64,000 nucleotides of DNA from Planctobacterium sp047947135 (lineage in GTDB: Bacteria; Pseudomonadota; Gammaproteobacteria; Enterobacterales; Alteromonadaceae). The stretch is from positions 2,728,001 to 2,792,000 of the forward strand of contig CP170457.1 of assembly GCA_047947135.1 (NCBI GenBank), in the 5' to 3' direction. Positions 44,866-54,543 of this stretch are shown piece after piece (the first letter of the stretch is position 1; each line of letters starts with the position of its first letter). The notes below the pieces were generated by a model. The model was given only the letters and a program-made list of their open reading frames with translations. It had not been told where the DNA came from and made no database searches. A program made the position numbers and the translations under genes.

Positions 44866-45818
44866 TATCTGGATTCGAAATTATTCGCGGAGGACTAACC
44901 ACCCAAATACAGGATGTCGGTCGCCGGGGTTATAGTCAAATTGGCGTTACGGAGTCTGGTCCGGCGGACTACCTTGCCTTTTACTGGGCCAATAAATTGC
45001 TTGCCAATCCATTAATTTGCAGTCAATTGGAAATCGCTAATGGCGGAATTGTATTACGCTCACACATTGCTACTACTATTGTCGTCACTGGTGCCAGAAA
45101 TGACGTATTACTCAATGGCGAGCAACTGTCTCTTTGGCGAAGTGTCGCGATCAGACCCGGAGACGAGTTGTTGATAGGCAGTCCAGCAAAAGGTATCTTT
45201 AACTACTTGGCCGTCAGAGGTGGCTTTCAGGTAACCCCTGTATTGAACAGCATGTCTACATCTGCAAGAGAAGGGTTGGGAGGGCTTCGCGGTGATGGTA
45301 AACGGTTAGCGGTAGGAGACCAGTTACCTGCTTACCCAAGTGAACAGCGAGTCATGTTGGAATTACCAGTCAGTTTCAGACCAGTATATAGCAACAGCCC
45401 TATTCGGCTTCGCTTAATTCCCGGTAGCCAGTATAGGCACTACACTGCGGCGGATAAGCGTGCTTTATTGAACAGCCGCTATCAAATCCATCCGCATAGT
45501 AATCGCATGGGATATCGCTTGAAAAATAGTGCAGCGGTCGAAGTTGCCAACCCATCAATTCTATCTGAGCCAGTTGCATACGGTGCAGTTCAGGTACCAA
45601 GCGGTGAAGAGCTGATCGTGATGTTAAATGAAAGGCAAACATTGGGTGGTTATCCTAAATTAGGTGTGATTTACACTCCCGACTGCTGGGCGCTGGCGCA
45701 AAGAAAACCGGGAATTTCTGTGACCTTGGAAATTTTGCGATTGTCATGTGCGCAAAACGCATACAGGTCACTGCTGGAGCAGATTGAAGGCGTAAAATTA
45801 CATGATATTGCGGCATAG
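44862..45818 (+). CDS. pxpC: 5-oxoprolinase subunit C (KipA/allophanate-hydrolase subunit 2 family)
   Basis: The 318-residue subunit begins with IRGGLTTQIQDVGRRGYSQIGV and continues with GPADYLAFYWANKLLAN and TLGGYPKLGVIY, all typical of KipA. It is the last gene of the coupled pxpABC set. The pathway recycles 5-oxoproline formed from glutamine, glutamate and glutathione-derived metabolites. A non-coding gap of 78 bases separates it from the aminotransferase. Confidence 0.93.
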   Translation: MISGFEIIRGGLTTQIQDVGRRGYSQIGVTESGPADYLAFYWANKLLANPLICSQLEIANGGIVLRSHIATTIVVTGARNDVLLNGEQLSLWRSVAIRPGDELLIGSPAKGIFNYLAVRGGFQVTPVLNSMSTSAREGLGGLRGDGKRLAVGDQLPAYPSEQRVMLELPVSFRPVYSNSPIRLRLIPGSQYRHYTAADKRALLNSRYQIHPHSNRMGYRLKNSAAVEVANPSILSEPVAYGAVQVPSGEELIVMLNERQTLGGYPKLGVIYTPDCWALAQRKPGISVTLEILRLSCAQNAYRSLLEQIEGVKLHDIAA

Positions 45819-45896
45819 CTTGTGGCATAATCCACCGCCTGAACTGATATAAATCTTCAACGTCATTACATTCACCGTCAAAAAAAGAAGTTACGC

Positions 45897-46751
45897 ATGA
45901 ACCAAGCTTATCTGAATGGGCAATACTCAACGCTTGATGAAGCCCGAATTTCCCCACTGGACAGAGGATTTTTGTTTGGTGATGGTGTTTATGAAGTCAT
46001 TCCTTGTTATGACAAGCGGTTTGTTGGTTGGCAACAACATATTACCCGTATGCAGCATGGGCTTGCTCAGTTGCAAATAGACTTAGGCAAATCGGCAACT
46101 GAATTACGCGATATCGCCAACCAAATTGTTGCTGCAAGCAGCGATGCGGATGTTGGTTTGTATATTCAGGTTACGCGCGGTGCGGCACCTGTGCGTAAGC
46201 ATTCATTTCCAGAAAACATTGAGCCGACACTGTTTATGACATGTTTTGCCATTCCTGGTTTGGCGACAAATCCACAAGACATGATTGGCAGCGCCGTGCA
46301 GACAGAACAGGATATTCGTTGGAAACGTTGTGATCTGAAATCAGTTTCATTGTTGGGAAGTGTATTGCACTTTCAGTCTGCGCAAGAAAAAGGCTTGCAG
46401 GAAACGCTGCTGGTGGATGACAAAAATCATGTCACTGAGGCCAGCACCAGCAATGTCTTTATTGTTAAAGATGGCACGATAGTTACCCCGCCACTCAGCA
46501 ATGAGTTATTACCGGGAATTACGCGTGATATCTTATTGCACATCATTCAACAGCATACGTCCTATCAACTCGTAGAACAGCCAATTAGCCTCGACACCCT
46601 ATATCAGGCTGATGAATGTTGGATAACCAGTTCCAGTCGCGGTGTCGTACCGATTACTGAGTGTGATGGTAAAGTATTGTCGGATGGCAAAGTGGGCCCG
46701 GTGGCTAAAGAACTGGCTTGTTTGTACTGTGAGCACCTTTTTGAATATTAA
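45897..46751 (+). CDS. dat: D-amino-acid aminotransferase (class IV)
   Basis: The 284-residue pyridoxal-phosphate enzyme matches D-alanine transaminase: YLNGQYSTLDEARISPLDRGFLFGDGVYEVI, RWKRCDLKSVSLLGSV with the cofactor Lys, and EASTSNVFIV, ELLPGITRD. It interconverts D-alanine and D-glutamate via pyruvate and 2-oxoglutarate. The neighbouring alanine racemase fits a D-amino-acid role and cell-wall precursor supply. A branched-chain or aminodeoxychorismate-lyase role is an alternative for class IV proteins but less likely here. Confidence 0.85.
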   Translation: MNQAYLNGQYSTLDEARISPLDRGFLFGDGVYEVIPCYDKRFVGWQQHITRMQHGLAQLQIDLGKSATELRDIANQIVAASSDADVGLYIQVTRGAAPVRKHSFPENIEPTLFMTCFAIPGLATNPQDMIGSAVQTEQDIRWKRCDLKSVSLLGSVLHFQSAQEKGLQETLLVDDKNHVTEASTSNVFIVKDGTIVTPPLSNELLPGITRDILLHIIQQHTSYQLVEQPISLDTLYQADECWITSSSRGVVPITECDGKVLSDGKVGPVAKELACLYCEHLFEY

Positions 46752-46767
46752 AATAGTTGGCTAATTT

Positions 46768-47865
46768 ATGCCTCGTCCTGCAAAAGTCACGATAGACCTG
46801 TCCGCGTTGCGCCAAAACCTTGTGGTCGCAAAACGCTGTTCACCAAATAGTGAGATAGTGGCTGTCCTGAAAGCCAATGCCTATGGTCATGGTGCTATTG
46901 AGGTCGCCAATGCATTGCAGACAAGTGTAAGTAAATTTGCGGTCTCCAGTATTGAAGAAGCATTGCAATTAAGAGAAGCCGGAATTACTAGTAGTATTTT
47001 GCTGTTAGAGGGCTGCTTCAGTGCCTCGGAGCTATTAATTTGCCAACAACAGCAATTTGACATAGTCGTGCATTCACAAACACAAGTGGATGAGTTGCGG
47101 GCCGCTGTTTTATTGACACCTTTGAGAGTCTGGATAAAAGTCGATACTGGCATGCATCGCTTAGGAATGAATGAAGACCAGGCGTATGCCACGTTCAAAA
47201 ATCTGTTAGGCCATAAAAATGTTTCCGCAACACCCGTCCTGATGACGCATATGGCCAGCGCCGATTTATTGGATGCCAATTATACTCCCGAACAGCATCA
47301 GCGCTTTTGTGGGTTGCAGTCTCGATTGGGACAAGAAGGACTGACTGCCCAAACCAGTATCGGTAATTCTGGCACTATCATGGGGTGGGATGGCATTGAT
47401 TCTGACTGGAGCCGTCCCGGCATTATGTTGTACGGATTATCTCCATTTGCTGAACCCCATCCACACGCCGATAAATTAAGACCCGTTATGGCACTGGAGT
47501 CCGAAGTGATTGCGCTGCGCACCATTGAGAAGGGGGAGAAAGTGGGCTATGGCAGCACCTGGACTGCTTCTCGTCAATCAAGAATTGCGACTGTTGCCAT
47601 TGGTTATGGTGATGGCTATCCAAGAAATGCTAAAAGTGGCACACCAGTATTAATTAATGGACAGCGGGGAGCGCTCGCAGGGCGCGTTTCAATGGATATG
47701 TTGTCAGTGGATGTCACCGATTTAATGGAAGTGCAAATTGGCGACGCAGTAGAGTTGTGGGGAAATAACTTAAATGCCAACGAAGTGGCACAGCATGCCG
47801 ATACTATTGGTTATGAACTGGTAACTCGCATGCCGATACGTGTACCCAAACACTACATCAACTAA
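46768..47865 (+). CDS. alr: Alanine racemase
   Basis: The 365-residue pyridoxal-phosphate enzyme supplies D-alanine for peptidoglycan. The cofactor Lys is in VLKANAYGHG (about residue 36), and the catalytic Tyr is in GEKVGYGSTWTA. The SMDMLSVDVTD element is also typical. It follows dat by 16 bases with no strong ribosome-binding site. Whether it is the only racemase of the cell, or a second copy of DadX type, cannot be told. Confidence 0.93.
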   Translation: MPRPAKVTIDLSALRQNLVVAKRCSPNSEIVAVLKANAYGHGAIEVANALQTSVSKFAVSSIEEALQLREAGITSSILLLEGCFSASELLICQQQQFDIVVHSQTQVDELRAAVLLTPLRVWIKVDTGMHRLGMNEDQAYATFKNLLGHKNVSATPVLMTHMASADLLDANYTPEQHQRFCGLQSRLGQEGLTAQTSIGNSGTIMGWDGIDSDWSRPGIMLYGLSPFAEPHPHADKLRPVMALESEVIALRTIEKGEKVGYGSTWTASRQSRIATVAIGYGDGYPRNAKSGTPVLINGQRGALAGRVSMDMLSVDVTDLMEVQIGDAVELWGNNLNANEVAQHADTIGYELVTRMPIRVPKHYIN

Positions 47866-47905
47866 CCCCGCTAAGGGTTAATTGATAACCATCTACTGGT
47901 AATGC

Positions 47906-48334
47906 CTAATCTTCTTTATTTTCGCAATTTTTGCGTGTACATTTCCCGTACAGGTAAAGGCTGTGGTTGGTTAGCTCAATACCATTTTTTTCAGCCACTT
48001 CCTGTTGCCGTCGCTCGATAACGTCATCTTCAAATTCAAATACTTTGCCGCAACTTAAACAAACTAAATGATCGTGGTGGTCTTTATTACTTATTTCAAA
48101 TACAGATTTACCACCTTCAAAGTGATGGCGATTTAACAGTCCGGCGTCGTCAAATTGGTTCAGGACGCGATAGACCGTCGCTAAACCAATATCTTCTCCA
48201 TGTTCCAACAATATTTTGTACACGTCTTCAGCGCTAATATGCTGATTATTAGGCGATTTCAGAATCTCTAATATTTTGAGGCGGGGCAGGGTGACTTTCA
48301 GTCCTGCTTTTTTCAATTCTTGATTTTGATCCAT
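47906..48334 (-). CDS. fur: Ferric uptake regulator
   Basis: The 142-residue iron-responsive repressor has LKKAGLKVTLPRLKILEIL at its start, the recognition helix region IGLATVYRVLNQFDDAGLL, the metal-site HHFEGGKSVFEI and HHDHLVCLSCGKVFEF, and a C-terminal CTRKNC. The family N-terminus begins at the ATG at 48334; a longer in-frame start lies at 48364 with a TATAAT directly before it, which more likely is promoter. It sits near fldA, as in E. coli, where fur and fldA are adjacent. Confidence 0.95.
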   Translation of the reverse strand: MDQNQELKKAGLKVTLPRLKILEILKSPNNQHISAEDVYKILLEHGEDIGLATVYRVLNQFDDAGLLNRHHFEGGKSVFEISNKDHHDHLVCLSCGKVFEFEDDVIERRQQEVAEKNGIELTNHSLYLYGKCTRKNCENKED

Positions 48335-48576
48335 TCGCTTGCTTTTGGATTTTAAGGTTGCCATATTATAGGCATATCAACAGGGAATAAAAGTATGGCA
48401 TAAATAATTGAGAATATTAGTAATATTGCTAGAATGTGAAGGAATTGTTAACTGGTACAACCACAGTGCTTGTTAAGCGATTTTATCTATGGACAAGGGA
48501 ATTCCGACTAAACTAAGGGTTAATGGATTCTTTGTGTGGCGACGATAACATAACAATAGCAAAAACAGGGGCGTAT

Positions 48577-50598
48577 ATGAGATTTACGGTCGTACTTAAG
48601 ACAATCGGTGGCTTTATAGTCCTCGGCTTGTTGTTATTGGTCACCAATATCATTTCTTACTGGGGGCTTTCGGATATAAGAGCCTCAGCTGAATCTGTCA
48701 TTAATGAAAAGATGCCCTTACAAAGTCAGGTATTAACGGTTCAAACTGAAATTCTTACGCTCGGTAAAGCGTCCTTGAAAGATTTTTTTGTCGATAATCT
48801 AAATAACCTGAATGCCAATCAGGCTACCTACGATAAGGCCAGAGAAGAATTTGAACAGCAAATGAGTAATCTCTCCCGTTTGCCTATGCAATCAGATGCC
48901 AAGCGCAGCTTTGAACAGGCACAGTCTGCTGCGAATGAGTACCTGTCGCACGTCAAAGAGATGTATCGTCTTAAGCGGGATTTTCTAAGCCAGCGAGAAG
49001 CCATTGCGCAACAACTGGAAGATGTGACTTACGCCATAGATGACACCAGCGCGCCACTGCTCGATTTGGCTTACATGGATGGGGCCGATGAAAATCCCGA
49101 TATTAAAGCGCTTGCCGGTGCTGGTAACAATATAGATACGCAATTAATCACCATGCTCAATGGCATTCAGGAGCTGGTAGCAAGCACGTCAGCACAAAGT
49201 AGCAAAGATATCGTCGATACTATGCAGTTCTCAGTCAGTAACATAGAAGAAAATAACACCTTTGTTACCCGATTAGCTGAGGCTGTTGATACGGATGGCT
49301 TGGTAGACAGTTACTTTGAACAGTTTGAAATCTTAAAGCAAAAAGTATTTGGTCCAAGTGGTATTGTATCTACGCACATGACGTCTCTGGACTATGCTGA
49401 GCAATCCAGGCAAGCGATGTTGGCCTCTGAAAATGCCCTTACTCGTGCGATAGACAGGTTTGACAGCTTGTTTTCTCAAGTAAGTGATAGTACAGCTGAA
49501 GGACAAAACCAGATCCTGGAATCAGTTGATACTAATATTGCTATTGGTCTTGCCATCATGTTAGGTGGTCTGGTTGCGGCTGCCGTGATTGGATATTTTG
49601 TGTCGTTAAGCATTTCTGTCCCTATCGGGAGAATTTCTCGGAGCTTGCAAGTCATCAGTAGCGGTGATCTCACCCATAAAGCGGATGCACGCAGCCACTG
49701 TGAGTTCGGCGATCTGGCGCGCCAGGTTAACTCTCTGTCTGAAAATCTGCACGAGCTTGTTGAACATATTCATGAAGCTCAGATGAGCTTGCAAAATGCC
49801 ACCGAAACCAGCTCTGAACTGGGAAGAGAAACACTGGGACAAGTCGACAAGCAACGTGAACAAATTCGTTTGACTGCGGAGAATACCGAATCAGTGCGCA
49901 GAACGTCACACAATAATGTTGAGCAAATTAATTATGGTATGGAAAAGCTTAACGAAGTGACGGCCAAGTCAAATGAAGCCAGTCAACTTGTGAAACGGGG
50001 TGAAAAACAAATTCGGGAGCAAGCGGCACAGGCAGAGGAATCTTCTCAGGTGATTTCAAACCTGGCGGAAAATAGCCGCAATATTGGGGGGATTCTGGAC
50101 GTCATAAAAACCATCGCAGAGCAAACCAATTTGCTGGCCTTGAATGCAGCTATTGAGGCTGCTCGCGCAGGGGAACAAGGTCGTGGGTTTGCGGTGGTAG
50201 CTGATGAAGTCAGAACGCTGGCGAACCGGACTCAAAATTCGACCGAAGAAATTGAGAAGATGATCGGTAGCCTGCAGTCGGATGCACAGCGCGCGGTCAG
50301 CACGATCGAAGAAGGGAAACATCTGTCAGAACAAAGCGTCGAAATTATTCAGGACGTGAATAAAAATGTAGGTGAAATTACGTACATTATTGAAGAATTG
50401 TCGCAAATTAATATGCAAATCGTGCAGGACAGTAACGATCAGGATAACTTGTTGCAATCTGTGGCTGACAGGTTAAATACCATTGTGTCTCTGGCTGAGA
50501 AGAGTGCAGACACGACGATGCAGTCGAATTCAGCTACCAATGAAGTAAAAGCGCTAATGGATAAAATGAAAGGGGCGGTGTCAGAATTTAAAGTGTAA
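48577..50598 (+). CDS. Methyl-accepting chemotaxis protein
   Basis: The 673-residue chemoreceptor has one transmembrane helix near the N-terminus (about 8-30) and a second one before HAMP (IAIGLAIMLGGLVAAAVIGY, about 330-350). The roughly 300-residue periplasmic region between them is helical and resembles a long four-helix or HBM-type sensor, ligand unknown. The cytoplasmic signalling tip TNLLALNAAIEAARAGEQGR and FAVVADEVRTLANRT are the invariant CheA/CheW-contact sequence. The ATG at 48577 has AGGGG upstream. It is divergent from fur, and is an insertion relative to the E. coli fur-fldA order. Confidence 0.9.
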   Translation: MRFTVVLKTIGGFIVLGLLLLVTNIISYWGLSDIRASAESVINEKMPLQSQVLTVQTEILTLGKASLKDFFVDNLNNLNANQATYDKAREEFEQQMSNLSRLPMQSDAKRSFEQAQSAANEYLSHVKEMYRLKRDFLSQREAIAQQLEDVTYAIDDTSAPLLDLAYMDGADENPDIKALAGAGNNIDTQLITMLNGIQELVASTSAQSSKDIVDTMQFSVSNIEENNTFVTRLAEAVDTDGLVDSYFEQFEILKQKVFGPSGIVSTHMTSLDYAEQSRQAMLASENALTRAIDRFDSLFSQVSDSTAEGQNQILESVDTNIAIGLAIMLGGLVAAAVIGYFVSLSISVPIGRISRSLQVISSGDLTHKADARSHCEFGDLARQVNSLSENLHELVEHIHEAQMSLQNATETSSELGRETLGQVDKQREQIRLTAENTESVRRTSHNNVEQINYGMEKLNEVTAKSNEASQLVKRGEKQIREQAAQAEESSQVISNLAENSRNIGGILDVIKTIAEQTNLLALNAAIEAARAGEQGRGFAVVADEVRTLANRTQNSTEEIEKMIGSLQSDAQRAVSTIEEGKHLSEQSVEIIQDVNKNVGEITYIIEELSQINMQIVQDSNDQDNLLQSVADRLNTIVSLAEKSADTTMQSNSATNEVKALMDKMKGAVSEFKV

Positions 50599-50624
50599 CA
50601 ACGAGCACCGTAGTGTGCTCGTTG
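50599..50624 (+). terminator. Hairpin after the chemoreceptor gene
   Basis: A perfect 10-bp stem CAACGAGCAC/GTGCTCGTTG with a 6-base loop starts at the chemoreceptor stop. There is no T run, so it could be a terminator of weaker type or an mRNA-stabilising hairpin. Confidence 0.55.
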
Positions 50625-50635
50625 CGGGACATGCT

Positions 50636-50893
50636 TTAATCGTCATGAGCCCTTTGAGGGTCAGCGCGCTGGTCTTTAAACCAACGATAACGCATCTCGG
50701 ATAAATATCCTGCCATGCCAATCAGCAATGCCGAGTGAAATGCCCCATCTCTGATGAACATTTGATAATCGGTACCTGATACGTAAAGCGCGTCCGCTAA
50801 ACAAAGCATACTGATAAGCCACAATATATTACGTGACCAACTCCATTCACCAAGGATTTTAGTGCTAAGACTCTGATTTGCTACCTGGGCCAT
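50636..50893 (-). CDS. Small membrane protein of unknown function
   Basis: The 85-residue protein has two hydrophobic segments (SRNILWLISMLCLADALYV and HSALLIGMAGYLSEM) and a basic, Asp-rich tail. The ATG is preceded by GAGGG 7 bases upstream, which supports it being a real gene. It lies between fldA and the chemoreceptor, converging with the latter. No family was recognised. Confidence 0.6.
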   Translation of the reverse strand: MAQVANQSLSTKILGEWSWSRNILWLISMLCLADALYVSGTDYQMFIRDGAFHSALLIGMAGYLSEMRYRWFKDQRADPQRAHDD

Positions 50894-50945
50894 TTTTTTC
50901 CCTCGTTTGATATTACTCTTATATAGTCTAGCCCAAAAAATAAAA

Positions 50946-50966
50946 AAAGGAGCGCGTGGCTCCTTT
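50946..50966 (-). terminator. Terminator of fldA
   Basis: A stem AAAGGAGC/GCTCCTTT with loop GCGTG is followed on the minus strand by a run of T. It lies 24 bases past the fldA stop. Confidence 0.8.
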
Positions 50967-50989
50967 CAAAATAACGCGGATTTAACTGG

Positions 50990-51514
50990 TCAGGCCAGTT
51001 CAGCTAAACACATTTCATCATGAATTTGTTTGGACCACGATTTTACGCGCACTTCCGTCAATTCGGGTTGTCTGTCTTCGTCTACACCCAGGCCAACAAA
51101 ATGATTATCGTCTACCATGCCTTTAGATGCTTCAAATTCGTAACTTTCCGTCGGCCAATGGCCAACGATAATCGCACCTTTTGCTTCCACAATATCGCGT
51201 ACCATGCCCATCGCATCCAGAAAGTACTCGGCGTAATCTTCCTGATCGCCACAGCCAAAAATACCGACTAATTTATCGGTGAAATCCAACTCTTCCAATT
51301 CAGGGAAAAAGTCATCCCAATCACATTGGGCTTCACCGTAATACCAGGTGGGAATACCAAACAACAGGAAATCATATTTGGCGATATCTTCTTTTGTGCT
51401 TTTAGCAATATCGAAGACATCAACAACATGTTTACCTAATTCTTTTTGAATCATTTTGGCCACATGTTCTGTGTTGCCTGTATCACTGCCAAAAAACAAT
51501 CCAACTAATGCCAT
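50990..51514 (-). CDS. fldA: Flavodoxin
   Basis: The 174-residue FMN electron carrier has GSDTGNTEHVAKMIQ (phosphate-binding loop), GIPTWYYGEAQCDWDDF and FGCGDQEDYAEYFLDAMG (flavin-binding loops), typical of long-chain flavodoxins. It replaces ferredoxin in low iron and is commonly Fur-regulated; fur lies about 3 kb away on the same strand. Confidence 0.95.
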   Translation of the reverse strand: MALVGLFFGSDTGNTEHVAKMIQKELGKHVVDVFDIAKSTKEDIAKYDFLLFGIPTWYYGEAQCDWDDFFPELEELDFTDKLVGIFGCGDQEDYAEYFLDAMGMVRDIVEAKGAIIVGHWPTESYEFEASKGMVDDNHFVGLGVDEDRQPELTEVRVKSWSKQIHDEMCLAELA

Positions 51515-51584
51515 AACTCTGTCTCTTACCTATAAATTCATTAAATATACTACGATACGCAGACACAAACCGATTAGAGTCTGG

Positions 51585-51791
51585 TTACTCTACTATTACC
51601 TGAATAATGCCTTTTGCGAGAAATCCAACTGTGCCGAGAAATAAAACAAAATAAACCGCAACACGACCCAGTTTAGGTACATCATTCTTTTTTAAAACAT
51701 CATGAACGGCAAATCCCATCAAAACGAAAAGTGCCGCAAGGGACAGATTCAGAAAAATGGTTTCAATTTGCTCGTAATACTCAGCTAACAT
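51585..51791 (-). CDS. DUF2788 family small membrane protein
   Basis: The 68-residue protein has two transmembrane segments (LNLSLAALFVLMGFAVHDVL and AVYFVLFLGTVGFLAKGI) joined by a basic KKNDVPKLGR loop. This matches the conserved DUF2788 proteins found next to fldA and ybfF in many Gammaproteobacteria. The function is unknown. Confidence 0.75.
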   Translation of the reverse strand: MLAEYYEQIETIFLNLSLAALFVLMGFAVHDVLKKNDVPKLGRVAVYFVLFLGTVGFLAKGIIQVIVE

Positions 51792-51869
51792 CGCTTCAAT
51801 TGCTTGGTTGTTTAACGGCGCGCACTATAGCATAGCTGCGGGGTTGATGCCATTAGCCAATGCGTGACA

Positions 51870-52637
51870 TTAATGTTCATCTTTGAAGAAGCGTTCGGCA
51901 ATTCCGGCGAAAACAAAGGGTTTTTCTGCGTGCAACCAATGACCTGTATCGTTAATGATCTTTGCGTTAGCTCTAGGGAATAATTGTAAGATTGCTTGCT
52001 GATGAGCTTCGCTGATGTAATTCGAGTTACCGCCTTTCACGAACAGGGTTGGTTTATCAAAGCTATTTGAGCTATCCATCCCTGCTGAGAGTGACTCATA
52101 GTCACGTTGCAGCATGTTAAGGTTAAAACGCCAACGAAAACCTGTGTCTGTTTTTTCCAAACTTTTCAATAAAAACTGACGCACACCGATTTCCTCAACG
52201 TACTGCGCCATCTGTTTGTCCGCCTCAGTGCGGCTACTTATATTATCAAGGTCAACAGCGGTCAATGCCTTGAATACATTGTCATGCCGTGGTTCATACT
52301 TTACAGGGGCGATATCGGCAACCAACAGTTTTTTGACCCTCTTGGCATTTGAAAGGGCAATAGTCATGGCCACTTTGCCCCCCATAGAATGACCAAGTAA
52401 ATGGCATTCACCAATTTGCAGACTGTCCAGCGTGTCCACAATGGATTGCGCGTACTGCTGATAGCTAAACTGGTTCGAATGGGGTGAACGGCCATGATCT
52501 GGCAAATCAATACTGATCACCTGGAACTGCTGTTGCAGTTGTTTGGCGATAACGCCGAGATTCTCAAGACTACCAAATAAGCCGTGCATTAGGATCAGCG
52601 GTTCACCTTGTCCTGCAATAGTGTAGTTAAGCAGCAT
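51870..52637 (-). CDS. ybfF: Alpha/beta hydrolase, YbfF-type esterase
   Basis: The 255-residue cytoplasmic esterase has LILMHGLFGSLENLG at the oxyanion region, LLGHSMGGKVAM with the nucleophile Ser, and NDTGHWLHAEKP with the catalytic His. The neighbourhood with DUF2788, fldA and pgm matches the E. coli ybfF location. It probably acts on small acyl esters or thioesters; no substrate is known for certain. Confidence 0.88.
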   Translation of the reverse strand: MLLNYTIAGQGEPLILMHGLFGSLENLGVIAKQLQQQFQVISIDLPDHGRSPHSNQFSYQQYAQSIVDTLDSLQIGECHLLGHSMGGKVAMTIALSNAKRVKKLLVADIAPVKYEPRHDNVFKALTAVDLDNISSRTEADKQMAQYVEEIGVRQFLLKSLEKTDTGFRWRFNLNMLQRDYESLSAGMDSSNSFDKPTLFVKGGNSNYISEAHQQAILQLFPRANAKIINDTGHWLHAEKPFVFAGIAERFFKDEH

Positions 52638-52820
52638 AATTCTCCTAAATTATTGGTTTATTTATTACCATTGATGCGGGTCCGACCATATTTTGATTGA
52701 AAAGCCGCTATTATCCGCTAACGTAGTCGTTTTCATTCGATGATACTTTGAGCGAAATCGCAAATAGTATAATCGTTAAATGTGTTCAACAATACTTCCC
52801 GACAGTTAAGGAAATTCATC

Positions 52821-54464
52821 ATGGCGTTGCATCCAGAAGCAGGTAAACCTGCTGACAAGTCCCAGTTAGCCAATGTTCCTCGTTTAATGAGCGAGTATTA
52901 TACCAATAAACCGCAAGTGAATAATCCCGAACAATTAGTGGCATTTGGTACTTCAGGTCACCGTGGAACATCATTACTTAGCACCTTTACGGAAACGCAT
53001 ATTGCTGCGATTTGCCAGGCCTTAGCTGAGTATCGCCAGTCCAAATCAATCACAGGTCCAATGTATGTTGGTATGGATACTCACGCCTTATCAGAAGCGG
53101 CATTTATTACTGCCGTTGAGGTATTAGTGGCGAATGGCGTACACGTATGCATTCAGCAGGGCAGAGGATACACACCAACGCCAGCCGTTTCCCATGCTAT
53201 TTTAACCTTTAATCAAAACAAAACCGATGGTTTGGCAGACGGTGTTGTCATTACACCATCTCACAATCCCCCTGAGGATGGCGGCTTTAAATATAACCCG
53301 CCAAATGGCGGCCCAGCCGACAGTGACGTCACAGATATTATTCAAAGGCAGGCTAACAACATCATTGCTGAGCACAATAAAACCGTAAAGCGGATTGATT
53401 TCAAAGCCGCATTAAATAGTGATTTGTGCAGTGAATTCGATTTTGTAGAGAATTATGTCAGTCAACTCAATGATGTCGTAGATATGGATATCATCAGTCA
53501 GGCCAACTTACAGTTGGGCACCGATCCGCTGGGTGGTGCAGGATTAGGTTATTGGGATCGCATCGCAGACAGATATGGTTTGAATATCGATGTTGTCAAC
53601 AAAAATGTAGATCCGACATTCTCATTTATGCGTCGCGACAAAGACGGTAAACTGCGCATGGATTGTTCCTCCCCTTATGCAATGGCTGGGCTGATTGATT
53701 TAAAGGATAAGTACGATTTGGCATTTGGCAATGATCCTGATTTTGACCGCCATGGCATAGTCACCAAATCCGTCGGGCTCATGAACCCTAATCATTATTT
53801 GGCCGTTGCGATTAACTATCTTTATCAGAATCGTCCAGATTGGTCTCAATCATTAAAAATAGGCAAAACGCTGGTCTCTAGTTCCATGATAGATCGCGTC
53901 GCCGCCTCTCTGGGTAGGGACGTCGCCGAAATGCCAGTTGGCTTCAAATGGTTTGTCCAAGGGATGTTAAATAGTGAGTTGGGCTTTGCCGGCGAAGAAA
54001 GTGCCGGAGGCATCTTCCTACGCCGCAACGGGAAAGTCTGGGCGACCGATAAAGACGGTATCATTCTGTGTTTATTAGGTGCTGAGATTTTAGCTAAAAC
54101 AGGGAGAGATCCGGGTGAGCACTATCAGGCCTTAACGGAGAAGTTTGGCGCACCTGCATATAAACGCGTAGATGTCGCTGCCACGCCGAGTCAAAAAGCG
54201 AAACTCAAATCGTTAAGCAAAGAAAACATCAAGTCGGAGCAATTGGCTGGTGAACCCATTATGTCAGTGCAAACACATGCTTCAGGCAACAATGCAGCCA
54301 TTGGCGGAGTTAAGGTGAGTACCGAAAACGGATGGTTCGCTGCGAGACCTTCAGGAACTGAAAATATCTACAAAATTTACGCTGAAAGTTTTTTGGGTGA
54401 AGGGCATCTCGACGAGCTGTTAACTGAAGCACAAGGTGTAGTCGACGCTGCCTTTGAAAGTTAA
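52821..54464 (+). CDS. pgm: Phosphoglucomutase (alpha-D-glucose specific)
   Basis: The 547-residue enzyme interconverts glucose 1-phosphate and glucose 6-phosphate. Motifs are FGTSGHRGTSLL, TPSHNPPEDGGFKYNPPNGGPAD (the catalytic Ser is in TPSHNPP), FGNDPDFDRHGIV (metal loop) and RPSGTENIYKIY. The ATG at 52821 gives the family N-terminus and has AAGGAA upstream. In E. coli and many relatives pgm follows seqA; here no seqA lies in front. Together with GlgP it channels glycogen and maltodextrins to glycolysis. Confidence 0.96.
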   Translation: MALHPEAGKPADKSQLANVPRLMSEYYTNKPQVNNPEQLVAFGTSGHRGTSLLSTFTETHIAAICQALAEYRQSKSITGPMYVGMDTHALSEAAFITAVEVLVANGVHVCIQQGRGYTPTPAVSHAILTFNQNKTDGLADGVVITPSHNPPEDGGFKYNPPNGGPADSDVTDIIQRQANNIIAEHNKTVKRIDFKAALNSDLCSEFDFVENYVSQLNDVVDMDIISQANLQLGTDPLGGAGLGYWDRIADRYGLNIDVVNKNVDPTFSFMRRDKDGKLRMDCSSPYAMAGLIDLKDKYDLAFGNDPDFDRHGIVTKSVGLMNPNHYLAVAINYLYQNRPDWSQSLKIGKTLVSSSMIDRVAASLGRDVAEMPVGFKWFVQGMLNSELGFAGEESAGGIFLRRNGKVWATDKDGIILCLLGAEILAKTGRDPGEHYQALTEKFGAPAYKRVDVAATPSQKAKLKSLSKENIKSEQLAGEPIMSVQTHASGNNAAIGGVKVSTENGWFAARPSGTENIYKIYAESFLGEGHLDELLTEAQGVVDAAFES

Positions 54465-54543
54465 ATGTTAATTAAGTGTAAATAAATCGTTAGCGAAATG
54501 TTACTTTATTAGTGTTTTGGAAGTTATTTTCAAAAAAGTTGCT

